Origin: Globodera rostochiensis
Lineage: Eukaryota; Nematoda; Chromadorea; Rhabditida; Heteroderidae
Assembly: GCA_018350325.1 (NCBI GenBank)
Contig: JAEVLN010000057.1
Span: 62,001-126,000, forward strand
Length of the DNA: 64,000 bases
Direction of reading: 5' to 3'
Shown in pieces: positions 45,222-57,624 of the stretch. The position numbers were made by a program, and so were the translations under genes. Under the pieces are notes generated by a model. It was not told the DNA's origin and ran no database searches. It saw only the letters and a list, made by a program, of their open reading frames with translations. Each line of letters opens with the position of its first letter. The first letter of the stretch is position 1.

Positions 45222-48200
45222 ACCAAAAATTACTCTCGCCGCCTGACTCTCTCTTTTTAGCACACTATTTCTTCAAAAAATAATATTTTCAGAAATTAAA
45301 CCAAAACAATTTTTAGATGGGGTCCGTTCATGTCCTAATTACTCTCGCCGCCTGACTCTCTCTTTTTAGCACACTATTTCTTCAAAAAATAAAATTTTCA
45401 GAAATTAAACCAAAACAATTTTTAGATGGGGTCCGTTCATGTCCAAATTACTCTCGCCGCTTGACTCTCTCTTTTTAGCACACTATTTCTTCAAAAAATA
45501 AAATTTTCAGAAATTAAACCAAAACAATTTTTAGATGGGGTGCGTTCAACCAAAACAATTTTTAGATGGGGTCCGTTCATGTCCAAATTACTCTCGCCGC
45601 CTGACTCTCTCTTTTTAGAACACTATTTCTTCAAAAAATAAAATTTTCAGAAATTAAACCAAAACAATTTATAGATGGGGTCCGTTCATGTCCTAATTAA
45701 CTCTCGCCGCCTGACTCTCTCTTTTTAGCACACTATTTCTTCAAAAAATAAAATTTTCAGAAATTAAACCAAAACAATTTTTAGATGGGGTGCGTTCATG
45801 TGCAAATTACTCTCGCCGCCTGACTCTCTCTTTTTAGCACACTATTTCTTCAAAAAATAAAATTTTCAGAAATTAAACCAAAACAATTTTTAGATGGGGT
45901 CCGTTCATGTCCAAATTACTCTCGCCGCCTGACTCTCTCTTTTTAGCACACTATTTCTTCAAAAAATAAAATTTTCAGAAATTAAACCAAAACAATTTTT
46001 AGATGGGGTCCGTTCATGTCCTAATTACTCTCGCCGCCTGACTCTCTCTTTTTAGCACACTATTTCTTCAAAAAATAAAATTTTCAGAAATTAAACCAAA
46101 ACAATTTTTAGATGGGGTCCGTTCATGTCCTAATTACTCTCGCCGCCTGACTCTCTCTTTTTAGCACACTATTTCTTCAAAAAATAAAATTTTCAGAAAT
46201 TAAACCAAAACAATTTTTAGATGGGGTGCGTTCATGTGCAAATTACTCTCACCGCCTGACTCTCTCTTTTTAGCACACTATTTCTTCAAAAAATAAAATT
46301 TTCAGAAATTAAACCAAAACAATTTTTAGATGGGGTCCGTTCATGTCCAAATTACTCTCGCCGCCTGACTCTCTCTTTTTAGCACACTATTCATCAAAAA
46401 TAAAATTTCAGAAATTAAACCAAAACAATTTTTAGATGGGGTGCGTTCAACCAAAACAATTTTTAGATGGGGTGCGTTCATGTCCAAATTACTCTCGCCG
46501 CCTGACTCTCTCTTTTTAGCACACTATTTCTTCAAAAAATAAAATTTTCAGAAATTAAACCAAAACAATTTTTAGATGGGGTGCGTTCATGTGCAAATTA
46601 CTCTCACCGCCTGACTCTCTCTTTTTAGCACACTATTTCTTCAAAAAATAAAATTTTCAGAAATTAAACCAAAACAATTTTTAGATGGGGTCCGTTCATG
46701 TCCAAATTACTCTCGCCGCCTGACTCTCTCTTTTTAGCACACTATTCATCAAAAAATAAAATTTTCAGAAATTAAACCAAAACAATTTTTAGATGGGGTG
46801 CGTTCAACCAAAACAATTTTTAGATGGGGCGCGTTCATGTTCAAATTACTCTCGCCGCCTGACTCTCTCTTTTTAGCACACTATTTCTTCAAAAAATAAA
46901 ATTTTCAGAAATTAAACCAAAACAATTTTTAGATGTGGTGCGTTCATGTCCAAATTACTCTCGCCGCCTGATCTCTCTTTTTAGCACACTATTTCTTCAA
47001 AAATAAAATTTTTAGAAATTAAACCAAAACAATTTTTAGATGGGGTGCGTTCATGTCCAAATTACTCTCGCCGCCTGACTCTCTCTTTTTAGCACCCTAT
47101 TTCTTTAAAAAATAAAATTTTTAGAAATTAAACCAAAACAATTTTTAGTGGGGTGCGTTCATGTCCAAATTACTCTCGCCGCCTGACTCTCTCTTTTTAG
47201 CACACTATTTCTTCAAAAAATAAAATTTTCAGAAATTAAACCAAAACAATTTTTAGATGGGGTGCGTTCATGTCCTAATTACTCTCGCCGCCTGACTCTC
47301 TCTTTTAGCACACTATTTCTTCAAAAAATAAAATTTTCAGAAATTAAACCAAAACAATTTTTAGATGGGGTGCGTTCAACCAAAACAATTTTTAGATGGG
47401 GTGCGTTCATGTCCAAATTACTCTCGCCGCCTGACTCTCTCTTTTTAGCACACTATTTCTTCAAAAAATAAAATTTTCAGAAATTAAACCAAAACAATTT
47501 TTAGATGGGGTGCGTTCATGTGCAAATTACTCTCACCGCCTGACTCTCTCTTTTTAGCACACTATTTCTTCAAAAAATAAAATTTTCAGAAATTAAACCA
47601 AAACAATTTTTAGATGGGGTCCGTTCATGTCCAAATTACTCTCGCCGCCTGACTCTCTCTTTTTAGCACACTATTCATCAAAAAATAAAATTTTCAGAAA
47701 TTAAACCAAAACAATTTTTAGATGGGGTGCGTTCAACCAAAACAATTTTTAGATGGGGCGCGTTCATGTTCAAATTACTCTCGCCGCCTGACTCTCTCTT
47801 TTTAGCACACTATTTCTTCAAAAAATAAAATTTTCAGAAATTAAACCAAAACAATTTTTAGATGTGGTGCGTTCATGTCCAAATTACTCTCGCCGCCTGA
47901 TCTCTCTTTTTAGCACACTATTTCTTCAAAAAATAAAATTTTTAGAAATTAAACCAAAACAATTTTTAGATGGGGTGCGTTCATGTCCAAATTACTCTCG
48001 CCGCCTGACTCTCTCTTTTTAGCACCCTATTTCTTTAAAAAATAAAATTTTTAGAAATTAAACCAAAACAATTTTTAGTGGGGTGCGTTCATGTCCAAAT
48101 TACTCTCGCCGCCTGACTCTCTCTTTTTAGCACACTATTTCTTCAAAAAATAAAATTTTCAGAAATTAAACCAAAACAATTTTTAGATGGGGTGCGTTCA

Positions 48201-51200
48201 TGTGCAAATTACTCTCACCGCCTGACTCTCTCTTTTTAGCACACTATTTCTTCAAAAAATAAAATTTTCAGAAATTAAACCAAAACAATTTTTAGATGGG
48301 GTGCGTTCATGTCCAAATTACTCTCGCCGCCTGACTCTCTCTTTTTAGCACACTATTTCTTCAAAAAATAAAATTTTCAGAAATTAAACCAAACAATTTT
48401 TAGATGGGGTGCGTTCATGTGCAAATTACTCTCACCGCCTGACTCTCTCTTTTAGCACACTATTTCTTCAAAAAATAAATTTTCAGAAATTAAACCAAAA
48501 CAATTTTTAGATGGGGTCCGTTCATGTCCAAATTACTCTCGCCGCCTGACTCTCTCTTTTTAGCACACTATTCATCAAAAAATAAAATTTTCAGAAATTA
48601 AACCAAAACAATTTTAGATGGGGTGCGTTCAACCAAAACAATTTTTAGATGGGGCGCGTTCATGTTCAAATTACTCTCGCCGCCTGACTCTCTCTTTTTA
48701 GCACACTATTTCTTCAAAAAATAAAATTTTCAGAAATTAAACCAAAACAATTTTTAGATGTGGTGCGTTCATGTCCAAATTACTCTCGCCGCCTGATCTC
48801 TCTTTTTAGCACACTATTTCTTCAAAAAATAAAATTTTTAGAAATTAAACCAAAACAATTTTTAGATGGGGTGCGTTCATGTCCAAATTACTCTCGCCGC
48901 CTGACTCTCTCTTTTTAGCACCCTATTTCTTTAAAAAATAAAATTTTTAGAAATTAAACCAAAACAATTTTTAGTGGGGTGCGTTCATGTCCAAATTACT
49001 CTCGCCGCCTGACTCTCTCTTTTTAGCACACTATTTCTTCAAAAAATAAAATTTTCAGAAATTAAACCAAAACAATTTTTAGATGGGGTGCGTTCATGTC
49101 CTAATTACTCTCGCCGCCTGACTCTCTCTTTTTAGCACACTATTTCTTCAAAAAATAAAATTTTCAGAAATTAAACCAAAACAATTTTTAGATGGGGTGC
49201 GTTCAACCAAAACAATTTTTAGATGGGGTGCGTTCATGTCCAAATTACTCTCGCCGCCTGACTCTCTCTTTTTAGCACACTATTTCTTCAAAAAATAAAA
49301 TTTTCAGAAATTAAACCAAAACAATTTTTAGATGGGGTGCGTTCATGTGCAAATTACTCTCACCGCCTGACTCTCTCTTTTTAGCACACTATTTCTTCAA
49401 AAAATAAAATTTTCAGAAATTAAACCAAAACAATTTTTAGATGGGGTCCGTTCATGTCCAAATTACTCTCGCCGCCTGACTCTCTCTTTTTAGCACACTA
49501 TTCATCAAAAAATAAAATTTTCAGAAATTAAACCAAAACAATTTTTAGATGGGGTGCGTTCAACCAAAACAATTTTTAGATGGGGCGCGTTCATGTTCAA
49601 ATTACTCTCGCCGCCTGACTCTCTCTTTTTAGCACACTATTTCTTCAAAAAATAATATTTTCAGAAATTAAACCAAAACAATTTTTAGATGGGGTCCGTT
49701 CATGTACTAATTACTCTCGCCGCCTGACTCTCTCTTTTTAGCACACTATTTTTTCAAAAAATAAAATTTTCAGAAATTAAACCAAAACAATTTTTAGATG
49801 TGGTGCGTTCATGTCCAAATTACTCTCGCCGCCTGATCTCTCTTTTTAGCACACTATTTCTTCAAAAATAAAATTTTCAGAAATTCAACCAAAACAATTT
49901 TTAGATGGGTCTTCGTTCATGTCCAAATTACTCTCGCCGCCTGACTCTCTCTTTTAGCACACTATTTCTTCAAAAAATAAAATTTTCAGAAATAAACCAA
50001 ACAATTTTAGATGGGGTCCGTTCATGTCCAAAATTACTCTCGCCGCCTGACTCTCTCTTTTTAGCACACTATTTCTTCAAAAATAAAATTTTCAGAAATT
50101 AACCAATAAAACAATTTTTAGATGGGTGCGTTCATGTCAATTACTCTCGCCGCCTGACTCTCTCTTTTTAGCACACTATTTCTTCAAAAAATAAATTTCA
50201 GAAATTAAACCAAAACAATTTTTAGATGGGGTGCGTTCATGTCCAAATTACTCTCGCCGCCTGACTCTCTCTTTTTAGCACACTATTTCTTCAAAAATAA
50301 AATTTTCAGAAATTAAACCAAAACAATTTTTAGATGGGGTGCGTTCATGTCCAATTACTCTCGCCGCCTGACTCTCTCTTTTTAGCACACTATTTCTTCA
50401 AAAATAAAATTTTCAGAAATTAAACCAAAACAATTTTTAGATGGGGTGCGTTCATGTCCAAATTACTCTCGCCGCCTGACTCTCTCTTTTAGCACACTAT
50501 TTCTTCAAAAAATAAAATTTTTAGAAATTAAACCAAAACAATTTTTAGATGGGGTGCGTTCATGTCCAAATTACTCTCGCCGCCTGACTCTCTCTTTTTA
50601 GCACACTATTTCTTCAAAAATAAAATTTTCAGAAATTAAACCAAAACAATTTTTAGATGGGGTGCGTTCATGTCCTAATTACTCTCGCCGCCTGACTCTC
50701 TCTTTTTAGCACACTAGTTCTTCACAAACTCACAATCTTCTAGAAATTAAACCAAAACACTTTTTCGATGGGGGTGTGCGTTTCATGTCCAAATTACTCT
50801 CGCCGCTTGACTCTCTCTTTTTAGCATCACTATTTCCTTCATAAAAATAAATTTTCAGAAATGTATTTAAACCAAAACCATTTTTAGATGGGGTCCGTTC
50901 ATGTCCAAATTACTCTCGCCGCCATGACCTCTCTCTTTTTAGCACACTATTTCTTCAAAAATAAATTTTTCAGAAATTAATACCAACACCAATTTTTAGC
51001 TGGGTCTGTTCATGTTCCTAATTACTCTCGCCGCCCTGACTCTCTCTTTCTACTCACCACTATTTCTTCACAAATAAAATTTTTCAGAAATTAAACCACA
51101 AACAATCTTTAGATAGGGTGCGTTCATGTGCCACAATTACTCTCGCCGGACACGCCTGACTCTTCTCTTTTTAGCACACTATTCTTCAAAAATAAATTTT

Positions 51201-52083
51201 CAGAAAATTTAAACCAAAACAATTTTTAGATGGGTGTCCGTTCCATGTGCTAAATTACTCTCACCGCCTGACTCTCTCTTTTTAGCACACTATTTCTTCC
51301 AAAAATAAATTTTCAGAATATTAAACCAAAACAATTTTTAGATGGGGTCCGTTCATGTCCAAATTACTCTCGCCGCCTGACTCTCTCTTTTTAGCACACT
51401 ATTTCTTCAAAAAATAAAATTTTCAGAAATTAACCAAAACAATTTTTAGATGGGGTGCGTTCAACCAAAACAATTTTTAGATGGGGTTGCGTTCATGTCC
51501 AAATTACTCTCGCCGCCTGACTCTCTCTTTTTAGCATACTATTTCTTCAAAAATAATATTTTCAGAAATTAAACCAAAACAATTTTTAGATGGGTCCGTT
51601 CATGTCCTAATTACTCTCGCCGCCTGACTCTCTCTTTTTAGCACACTATTTTTTTCAAAAAATAAAATTTTCAGAATTAAACCAAAACAATTTTTAGATG
51701 AGGTGCGTTCATGCCCAATTACTCTCGCCCGCCTGACTCTCTCTTTTTAGAACACTATTTCTTCAAAAAATAAAATTTTTAGAAATTAAACCAAAACAAT
51801 TTTAGATGGGGTCCGTTCATGTCCAAATTACTCTCGCCGCCTGACTCTCTCTTTTTAGGCACCTATTCATCAAAAAATAATATTTTCAGAATTAAACCAA
51901 AACAATTTTTAGATGGGGTCCGTTCATGTCTAATTACTCTCGCCGCCTGACTCTCTCTTTTAGCACACTATTTCTTCAAAAAATAATATTTTCAGAAATT
52001 AAACCAAACAATTTTAGATGGGGTCCGTTCATGTCCTAATACTCTCGCCGCCTGGACTCTCTCTTTTTAGCACACTATTTCTG
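45222..52083 (+). repeat. 109-bp satellite array with higher-order structure
   Basis: About 60 monomers of 109 bp containing attactctcgccgcctgac, ctctctctttttagcacact and gaaattaaaccaaaacaatt blocks. Some monomers carry an extra 30 bp (gttcaaccaaaacaattttt...). A distinctive variant with 'ggggcgcgttcatgttc' recurs at about 46830, 47759, 48655 and 49586, giving a higher-order period near 0.9 kb. Indel density rises sharply at 50700-51350, possibly from consensus errors. Short ORFs in the array are not genes. Confidence 0.97.
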
Positions 52084-52087
52084 GAAC

Positions 52088-54154
52088 GGGTAATGCCCAG
52101 GAGTAGAATCGAAGGGGCCCACAAAGCGCGCAAGCTTTTTCCAGGTCCTTGTCCCAGACATCCTTTTCAATGCACCTCGTGCAAGTCACGTGCGCGTAGC
52201 AGAAATTAACCTGTTTGTTTATGAAATTTTCAACCTGACTTTTTTCTTTTTCTAAATTACCTGGTGCTTGAAGCGCAGAATCTCCGGGTCCGGCTTGAAG
52301 TCCGTCGTGCATTCGAAGTCAAAGAAGATGAAACGCTTCTCCTTCTTCGCCTTGGGCCGGTACGGGATGTAGCAGTCGCGCGGGGCATGGAAGCCGAGAC
52401 AGACTCGGCAGAACTTTTGGCCGCACTGATGCCCCTTCTGCTTGTCTTGGAGCTAAAATTTAAGGCAATGTCAATTTGATCAAAATTAAGGTTTACCCGA
52501 ATTTGATAAATTACACCGCAATCTGGGCATTTTTTTGAGCTTTTACAGATGGACTTTTCGATGGTAGTCCCCTCTTTCCCGCGTTTGGCTTTCTGGGCAA
52601 TAATTTTGGCGTGGTGCTGATAGCACTCCGCAGATTTAAAAGTCTGAAAATGTATAAATAAATTTTAAACCGGTTGTTTTTTCTAAAAGGCCCTCCGTCC
52701 TTACCTTACTGCAGGCCAAGCATGTTTCAAAGAAGGTGCCATTCTTGTTGTAACAGTTTCCTCTAAATAAGTTGCCGACCCGTTGACAGTTGTGGCACTT
52801 CCATTTGCAGTTAGCGTTATGGCGGTTTGGTTGAAGATATGGCATCTCGCACTAAAAATAAAATGTTTAAACTGACTTTTAACTTGTTTGCATACGCCAA
52901 AGCAGTAATTTCCGTTGTTGTTAAATATTTTTCCCATCGATTTGATGGGGTCGTAGTGCCCTGCAGCCCCATCAACGCCCTCTGTAAACAGCACACAAAG
53001 CTCGTGCTGGTAGTCCTCAACCTCGGTTTTCCAAGAAGGCTTCATTTTGCCAGATGTTTCGAAGCAGAAAAGCCGGAACATTCCGGGATGAAGCTGCTCA
53101 TAAAAGGCCTTAAAATAAAATATTATTGTCGCAAGTATTAATTTTAGTCCAACACACCTGAATTCTTTCTCCATATTCTTCAACAGAATAAAATGGCTGA
53201 TCCAAATCAATGTTGCATGCACCGCACAAAACGCGGACATCATTGAGCTGCCATGACGCCGCGCGCTTATATTCGCTAAACCTCTGTTGGGGCAGCACAA
53301 ACTTCATGCGCAGAAATTCAAAAGCTCGAAAGAGACAAAGGTTGTCGTTGTTCGTCAGTTCGAATGTTGCTCCCTGATGGATGGTGTAGTTGATGCTGAA
53401 CTCCTTGGGGCGTCCTCTGCCGGCCAGTTTTTTCCGCTTCCCCTCGCTGTCGATCGCAGTGATGTCGATTACGAACGATTCCTCGCAAATGGACGGCCTT
53501 TCCTTTGACTTGTTGCTTTGATCAACCATTTCAAAACGTGTCAAAATTGTCTCTGCCGTAGTGTTGTCGATCTTTTTGAAGTGTAGAGCGATTTCGTAGT
53601 CCAGGTGGCGTGCAGACAGTAGAAAGATGAAGTGATCCGCCACAATTTTCATTCCTTTCGTTCCTTTCACCGCGTAGGCCAAGCTCATGGAAAAAAGAGC
53701 CTTCAAAACATCCTCGGGGTATGCAGAGCCCCAGACGAAGTTGAGCATAAACCGGCCGATAAAGCGAAATGCTTGAATAGAAATGAAATTTTAGCCCGCC
53801 CTGTCGTTAAAATTTAGTTGTTTTGATTTTAAAAAATTTTAAATACACTGATTCGAAGATTTATGTTAATTATAAAGGGATCATTTCTTTTATTTTATCT
53901 TCGCCACACCTTTAAAGCGCCCGCTACTAGCCTGTGCCGCTGCCAGGCACATCCAATTTTCCCCTGTGAACTCGTTGACGTCCAATTGTTCACCACAGGC
54001 TTTTTCGTTTGGGGTCGCGGCGGCGCAGAAACCTGAAAAAATTCTCGAACTGCTAGAAATACCTTTAAAATTTAAAAAATTAAGCCCTCACAAGGGCCTC
54101 ATGCGGAAGACGTTCAAGTACATTTTCCAATGGCGGCGCCGGCAAATATTCCAT
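52088..54154 (-). pseudogene. Polinton/Maverick-type DNA polymerase B, truncated copy
   Basis: Same gene as at 57625-60648 but cut inside exon 8 by satellite at about 52085, so the exonuclease II/III motifs and the whole polymerase part are missing. Exon positions: 54154-54092, 54032-53910, 53771-53158, 53108-52884, 52851-52705, 52643-52497, 52452-52261 and 52234 to the break. Exon 2 lacks 4 bp relative to the other copy (near 53987), which shifts the frame. An old mobile-element/polintovirus-like remnant, not functional. Confidence 0.85.
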
Positions 54155-54576
54155 TATTTTTAAAAGTTGGCTAAAAATCGGTTCGTAATGCTAAAGCTTT
54201 TTTTAAATTCAACTTTACGGTTTTGACCAAGCTGAATTTTATTGATTGGAAAAAATACAAAGTGGGTATGAATCAAATGAGAAAATGATGACAAATAAAT
54301 AAATAAAGGGAATAAATATCATAAGGTATCAAATTTCAATCAATACAATTTTATTTTATATTTACAATTTTTATTTGTTTTACGAGATTTATTTAGAATT
54401 CGATCTTACAAATAAATTTTTTATATTTGTAAATAATTTAAAATTTATGAATTTATAAAATAATTTAATATTTAATTTTAAAAAACAATATCGGCTTGCG
54501 CAGGTGAGTGAACTTGGCTGTTGTTTGCAGAGCCACTCAGTTACTACTGCAGTGAAAACAATTTGTTTATTCCCTT

Positions 54577-55245
54577 TGGCTGACGTCATCCCCCACCATA
54601 TAAGGACAATTAGTGGCCCTTACTCCCAATGCCTTATGGCCCCGTGGTTAGTGCTCTTGGCCCCTCGCAGTGTAAGCGGAGGTTCGGATCCCTCTGGATG
54701 AAAATGATTTTAATTGATTAAAAAATAATTTTAAATATTTAAATCTCGCGCAGAAAAAATTCAAAAATAAAACTTGCGCAAAAAAATAAAAATTTAAATA
54801 TTAAATAAAAAATAAATTAAATAATTAAATTAAAAATATTAAATATTAAATAAGTTCTCGCAGAGAAAAAATTTGGGTGACGTCATTCTCCAGTATATAG
54901 GGATAATTAGGGGCCTTTACTCCCGATACACCATGGCCAAGTGGTTAGTGCTCGCGGCTCCCTCGCAGTGGAAGCTGAGGTTCGGATCCCTCTGGATGCA
55001 AATGATTTAATTGATTAAAAAGTAATAAAATCTCGCGCAGTGACAAAATCAAATAAAAAATAAATAAAAAATAAATTAAAATATTAAATAAGGTCTCGCA
55101 GGGAAAAAATTTGGGTGACGTCATTCGCCAGTATATAGGGAGAATTAGGGGCCTTTACTCCCAATACACCATGGCCAAGTGGTTAGTGCTCTCGTCTCTC
55201 TATCGCAGAGGAAGCGGAGGTGCGGATCCCTCTGAATGCAAATGA
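54577..55245 (+). repeat. Three tandem tRNA-like modules with upstream TGACGTCA/TATA blocks
   Basis: tRNA-like bodies at about 54634-54700, 54931-55000 and 55171-55240 share TGGCCAAGTGGTTAGTGCTC (A-box-like) and AGGTTCGGATCCCTC (B-box-like). Each is preceded at a fixed distance by TGACGTCAT, then (c/a)TATATAGGGA, then AATTAG. AT-rich linkers with 'ctcgcgcag' separate them. They are probably tRNA-derived SINE-like units; the middle regions do not form good anticodon arms. Confidence 0.55.
54878..54906 (+). promoter_or_regulatory. Conserved CRE-like plus TATA-like block
   Basis: TGACGTCA (54878-54885) and TATATAG (54894-54900) are spaced 8 bp apart, upstream of the tRNA-like body. The block is kept at 54584, 55117, 61078, 61379 and 61618, and on the - strand near 5733-5752. 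Its constancy among diverged linkers suggests function or element identity; regulatory activity is inferred only. Confidence 0.35.
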
Positions 55246-55289
55246 TTTTAGCAGATTAAAAAAATCAATAAAATCTCGCGCAGTAAAAT

Positions 55290-55482
55290 CAATAATAAAA
55301 TAAAAAATAAAGGACTCGCAGAGAAAAATTCGAAAAAGTCGCGCAAGGACTCTGCCAATATGTTTAGCCTATAGGCCTCAACTGGCCAGGTCTCACTTGG
55401 CTGGGCCTCACTTGGCAGCCGACCCTCCGCCATAGGTATAGGCTGCAAAAAAAAAAAATTCCGGTGGTTTTACAGGCTGTAA
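55290..55482. other. Tail of the tRNA-like element
   Basis: GC-richer stretch with 'ataggcctcaactggccaggtc' and 'tcacttggctgggcctcac' repeats, also present at 56580-56740 and 61820-61985, each time immediately before inverted 109-bp satellite. A related gagcgcc/ccagg block lies at 5330-5410. Confidence 0.5.
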
Positions 55483-56582
55483 CTACTGGCGAGAGTAATT
55501 TGGACATGAACGCACCCCATCTAAAAATTGTTTTGGTTTAATTTCTGAAAATTTTATTTTGTGAAGAAATAGTGTGCTAAAAAGAGAGAGTCAGGCGGCG
55601 AGAGTAATTTGGACATGAACGCACCCCATCTAAAAATTGTTTGGTTTAATTCTAAAAATTTTATTTTTTGAAGAAATAGTGTGCTAAAAAGAGAGAGTCA
55701 GGCGGCGAGAGTAATTTGGACATGAACGGACCCCATCTAAAAATTGTTTTGGTTTAATTTCTGAAAATTTTATTTTTAAGAAATAGTGTGCTAAAAGAGA
55801 GAGTCAGGCGTGAGAGTATTTGCACATGAACGCACCCCATCTAAAAAATTGTGTTTGGTTTAAATTTCTGAAAAATTTTATTTTTGAAGAAATAGTGTGC
55901 TAAAAGAGAGAGTGTCAGGCGGCGGAAGTAATTAGGCACAGAACGGCACCCCATCTAAAAATTGTTTTTGGTTTAATTGTCTGAAAAATGTTATTTGTTT
56001 GAAAGAAAGAGTGTGCTAAAGCAAGAGAGAGTCAGCGGATGCAGAGTAATTAGGCACATGAACGAGACCCCATCTATATGGGGCGCGTTCATCTAAAAAT
56101 TACTCTCGCCGCCTGACTCTCTCTTTTTAGCACACTATTTTTTTAAAAAAGAGAGTTTCAGTCAGGCGGCGAGAGTAATTTGTACATGAACGCACCCCAT
56201 GTCCAAATTACTCTCGCCGCCTGACTCTCTCTTTTTAGCACACTATTTCTTCAAAAAATAAAATTTCAGAAATTAAACCAAAACAATTTTAGATGGGGTC
56301 CGTTCATGTCCTAATACTCTCGCCGCCTGACTCTCTCTTTTTAAAATTCTATTTGTTCAATATCTNAAAATTTTATGAATTAAAGCAAAACAATTTTAAA
56401 AAGNTAAATGTAAGGGGTTCGTTCATGTCCAAATTACTCTAAACGCCTGTTTCTCTATTTTTAGCACTTTATTTCTTCAAAAATAAAATTTTCAGAAATT
56501 AAACCAAAACAATTTTTAGAAGTGGTGTGTTTGTCCAAATTACTCACGCCGCCTGACTCTCTCTTTTTAGCACACTACAGAG
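55483..56582. repeat. 109-bp satellite, mixed orientation and degraded
   Basis: Monomers run on the - strand to about 56075, switch to the + strand at about 56090, flip briefly (56145-56200), and run + to about 56580. Many indels and two N bases (56366, 56404) indicate poor consensus or a true scrambled junction. Confidence 0.85.
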
Positions 56583-56741
56583 AAAATCGGAAAAAGTCGC
56601 GCCAGGGACTCTGGCCAATATGTTTAGCCTATAGGCCTCACTGGCCAGGGTCTCACTTGCTGGGGCCTCACTTGGGCAGCCGACCCTCCGCCATAGGTAT
56701 AGGCTGCAAAAAAATCCGGTGGTTTAAAGGCTGTAACTACT
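56583..56741. other. Second copy of the tRNA-like element tail
   Basis: Matches 55318-55482 ('agagaaaatcggaaaaagtc' through 'gctgtaactactggc') with small indels; no gene. Confidence 0.75.
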
Positions 56742-57624
56742 GGCGAGAGTAATTTGGACATGAAACGACCCCATCTAAAATTGTTTGGTTTAATTTCTAA
56801 AAATTTTGTTTTTTGAAGAAATAGTGTGCTAAAAAGAGAGAGTCAGGCGGCGAGAGTAATTTGGACATGAACGCACCCCATCTAAAAATTGTTTTGGTTT
56901 AATTTCTAAAAATTTTATTTTTTGAAGAAATAGTGTGCTAAAAAGAGAGAGTCAGGCGGCGAGAGTAATTTGGACATGAACGGACCCCATCTAAAAATTG
57001 TTTTGGTTTAATTTCTGAAAATTTTATTTTTTAAGAAATAGTGTGCTAAAAAGAGAGAGTCAGGCGGTGAGAGTAATTTGCACATGAACGCACCCCATCT
57101 AAAAATTGTTTTGGTTTAATTTCTGAAAATTTTATTTTTTGAAGAAATAGTGTGCTAAAAAGAGAGAGTCAGGCGGCGAGAGTAATTTGCACATGAACGC
57201 ACCCCATCTAAAAATTGTTTTGGTTTAATTTCTAAAAATTTTATTTTTTGAAGAAATAGTGTGCTAAAAAGAGAGAGTCAGCGGCGAGAGTAATTAGGAC
57301 ATGAACGGACCCCATCTAAAAATTGTTTTGGTTTAATTTCTGAAAATTTTATTTTTTGAAGAAATAGTGTGCTAAAAAGAGAGAGTCAGGCGGTGAGAGT
57401 AATTTGCACATGAACGCACCCCATCTAAAAATTGTTTTGGTTTAATTTCTGAAAATTTTATTTTTTGAAGAAATAGTGTGCTAAAAAGAGAGAGTCAGGC
57501 GGCGAGAGTAATTTGCACATGAACGCACCCCATCTAAAAATTGTTTTGGTTTAATTTCTGAAAATTTTATTTTTTGAAGAAATAGTGTGCTAAAAAGAGA
57601 GAGTCAGGCGGCGAGAGTAATTAA
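56742..57624 (-). repeat. 109-bp satellite, inverted block
   Basis: About eight monomers on the - strand, ending exactly where polymerase exon 12 begins (gagagtaatt|aaccgg). Confidence 0.95.

Larger units (their letters stand above)
52084..55482 (-). repeat. Polymerase/tRNA-like segment, copy 1
   Basis: Matches 58576-61985 almost base for base (offset 6490, then 6494 after a 4-bp difference near 53987). It is bounded by 109-bp satellite on both sides and carries the polymerase pseudogene and three tRNA-like units. Confidence 0.95.

Noticed and set aside
45222..52083. 109-bp array considered as a CRISPR array
   Set aside because: No spacer/repeat distinction: the whole 109-bp unit is repeated, the context is eukaryotic, and there are no cas genes.
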